A stretch of DNA of 5,313 nt from Rhizobiaceae bacterium. GTDB taxonomy: Bacteria > Pseudomonadota > Alphaproteobacteria > Rhizobiales > Rhizobiaceae. Positions 5,086 through 5,313 of the stretch are shown one piece after another (the first letter of the stretch is position 1; each line of letters starts with the position of its first letter). The notes below the pieces were generated by a model, which saw only the letters and a program-made list of their open reading frames with translations, did not search any database and was not told where the DNA came from. The position numbers were made by a program, and so were the translations under genes. Location: the NCBI GenBank assembly GCA_004299545.1, contig SCRB01000548.1, positions 1 through 5,313 of the forward strand, read 5' to 3'.

Positions 5086-5313
5086 TCACGATTCGCCGGC
5101 CATGATTTCGGCAAGAAGCGAAAGATCGACATTGCCGCCCGAAAGCACGACCACGGCCGTCTTACCGGCAAGGTCGAGCTTGCCGGACTGGACAGCCGCG
5201 AAAGCCACCGCTCCGCCCGGTTCGACAACGAGCTTGAGGAAAGCCGCCGCGTCGCGCATGGCTTGGCGCGCGGCGTCGTCTGAAACCGCTATAACGCCCG
5301 ACAGAAGCTTCGA
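5086..5313 (-). CDS. Threonine/serine dehydratase (PLP fold type II), C-terminus only (partial)
   Basis: The final 75 codons of a gene whose start lies beyond the right edge; the frame is open from 5313 to a TGA at 5088-5086. The visible part contains SDDAARQAMRDAA (11-23), EPGGAVAFAA (31-40) and VVVLSGGNVDLSLLAEI (54-70). The E-P-x-G-A block and the terminal SGGN, whose serine contacts the PLP ring nitrogen, mark the threonine dehydratase / serine racemase / hydroxyaspartate dehydratase group. The protein ends 12 residues after the GGNVD motif, so there is no C-terminal ACT-type regulatory domain. This is the short form (typically about 320 aa) of catabolic TdcB or serine racemase, not the feedback-regulated biosynthetic IlvA. 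Such enzymes deaminate threonine to 2-oxobutyrate or serine to pyruvate. The specific substrate cannot be set from this fragment. It is 57 nt upstream of the CYTH gene on the same strand with no terminator between them, so co-transcription is likely. Confidence 0.88.
   Translation of the reverse strand, partial: SKLLSGVIAVSDDAARQAMRDAAAFLKLVVEPGGAVAFAAVQSGKLDLAGKTAVVVLSGGNVDLSLLAEIMAGES

Overview
The window is GC-rich, densely coding bacterial DNA with few and short intergenic gaps. The protein set suggests an alphaproteobacterium, most likely Rhizobiales/Rhizobiaceae: a bacterial-type ferredoxin-NADP reductase ending in AFVG, an ATP-type hydantoinase pair, and separate CYTH and CHAD genes behind a threonine dehydratase. 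The taxonomic call is inferred from the look of the proteins; no database was searched.

Layout, left to right. Bases 1-2125 (minus strand) hold the two-gene start of a hydantoinase/oxoprolinase operon: a complete large subunit HyuA (53-2125), then 3 nt downstream the first 16 codons of HyuB, which runs off the left edge. Bases 2126-2330 are a divergent regulatory region. It has a TTGACA-type promoter facing right, a weaker promoter candidate facing left, and a 14-bp near-palindrome of GntR/FCD-operator type that overlaps both. Bases 2331-3152 (plus) encode a 273-aa ferredoxin/flavodoxin-NADP(+) reductase, Fpr. A 145-bp gap follows with no clear signal except a Shine-Dalgarno site. Bases 3298-3639 (plus) encode a 113-aa four-helix membrane protein resembling small multidrug resistance (SMR)/EamA half-transporters, starting at TTG. 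It converges on, and overlaps by 35 bp, the minus-strand CHAD gene (3605-4558). Upstream of CHAD, and overlapping it as ATGA, is a 157-aa CYTH/TTM-family triphosphatase (4555-5028). Before that comes the C-terminus of a PLP-dependent threonine/serine dehydratase (5086-5313), cut by the right edge.

How the genes work together. HyuA and HyuB should form one ATP-dependent amidohydrolase (or related carboxylase) of unknown substrate. CYTH and CHAD form a recognised functional pair: the CYTH protein probably hydrolyses inorganic triphosphate and the CHAD protein probably binds polyphosphate. In E. coli the same two domains are fused in YgiF. Their adjacency to the threonine dehydratase suggests co-transcription but not a shared pathway. 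Fpr is probably a single-gene unit.

I see no RNA gene, mobile element, CRISPR array or phage remnant. The region looks like ordinary chromosome; I do not see evidence for an undescribed system. The points most worth a second look are the divergent operator, the SMR-like protein that lacks the family's catalytic glutamate, and the tail-to-tail overlap.
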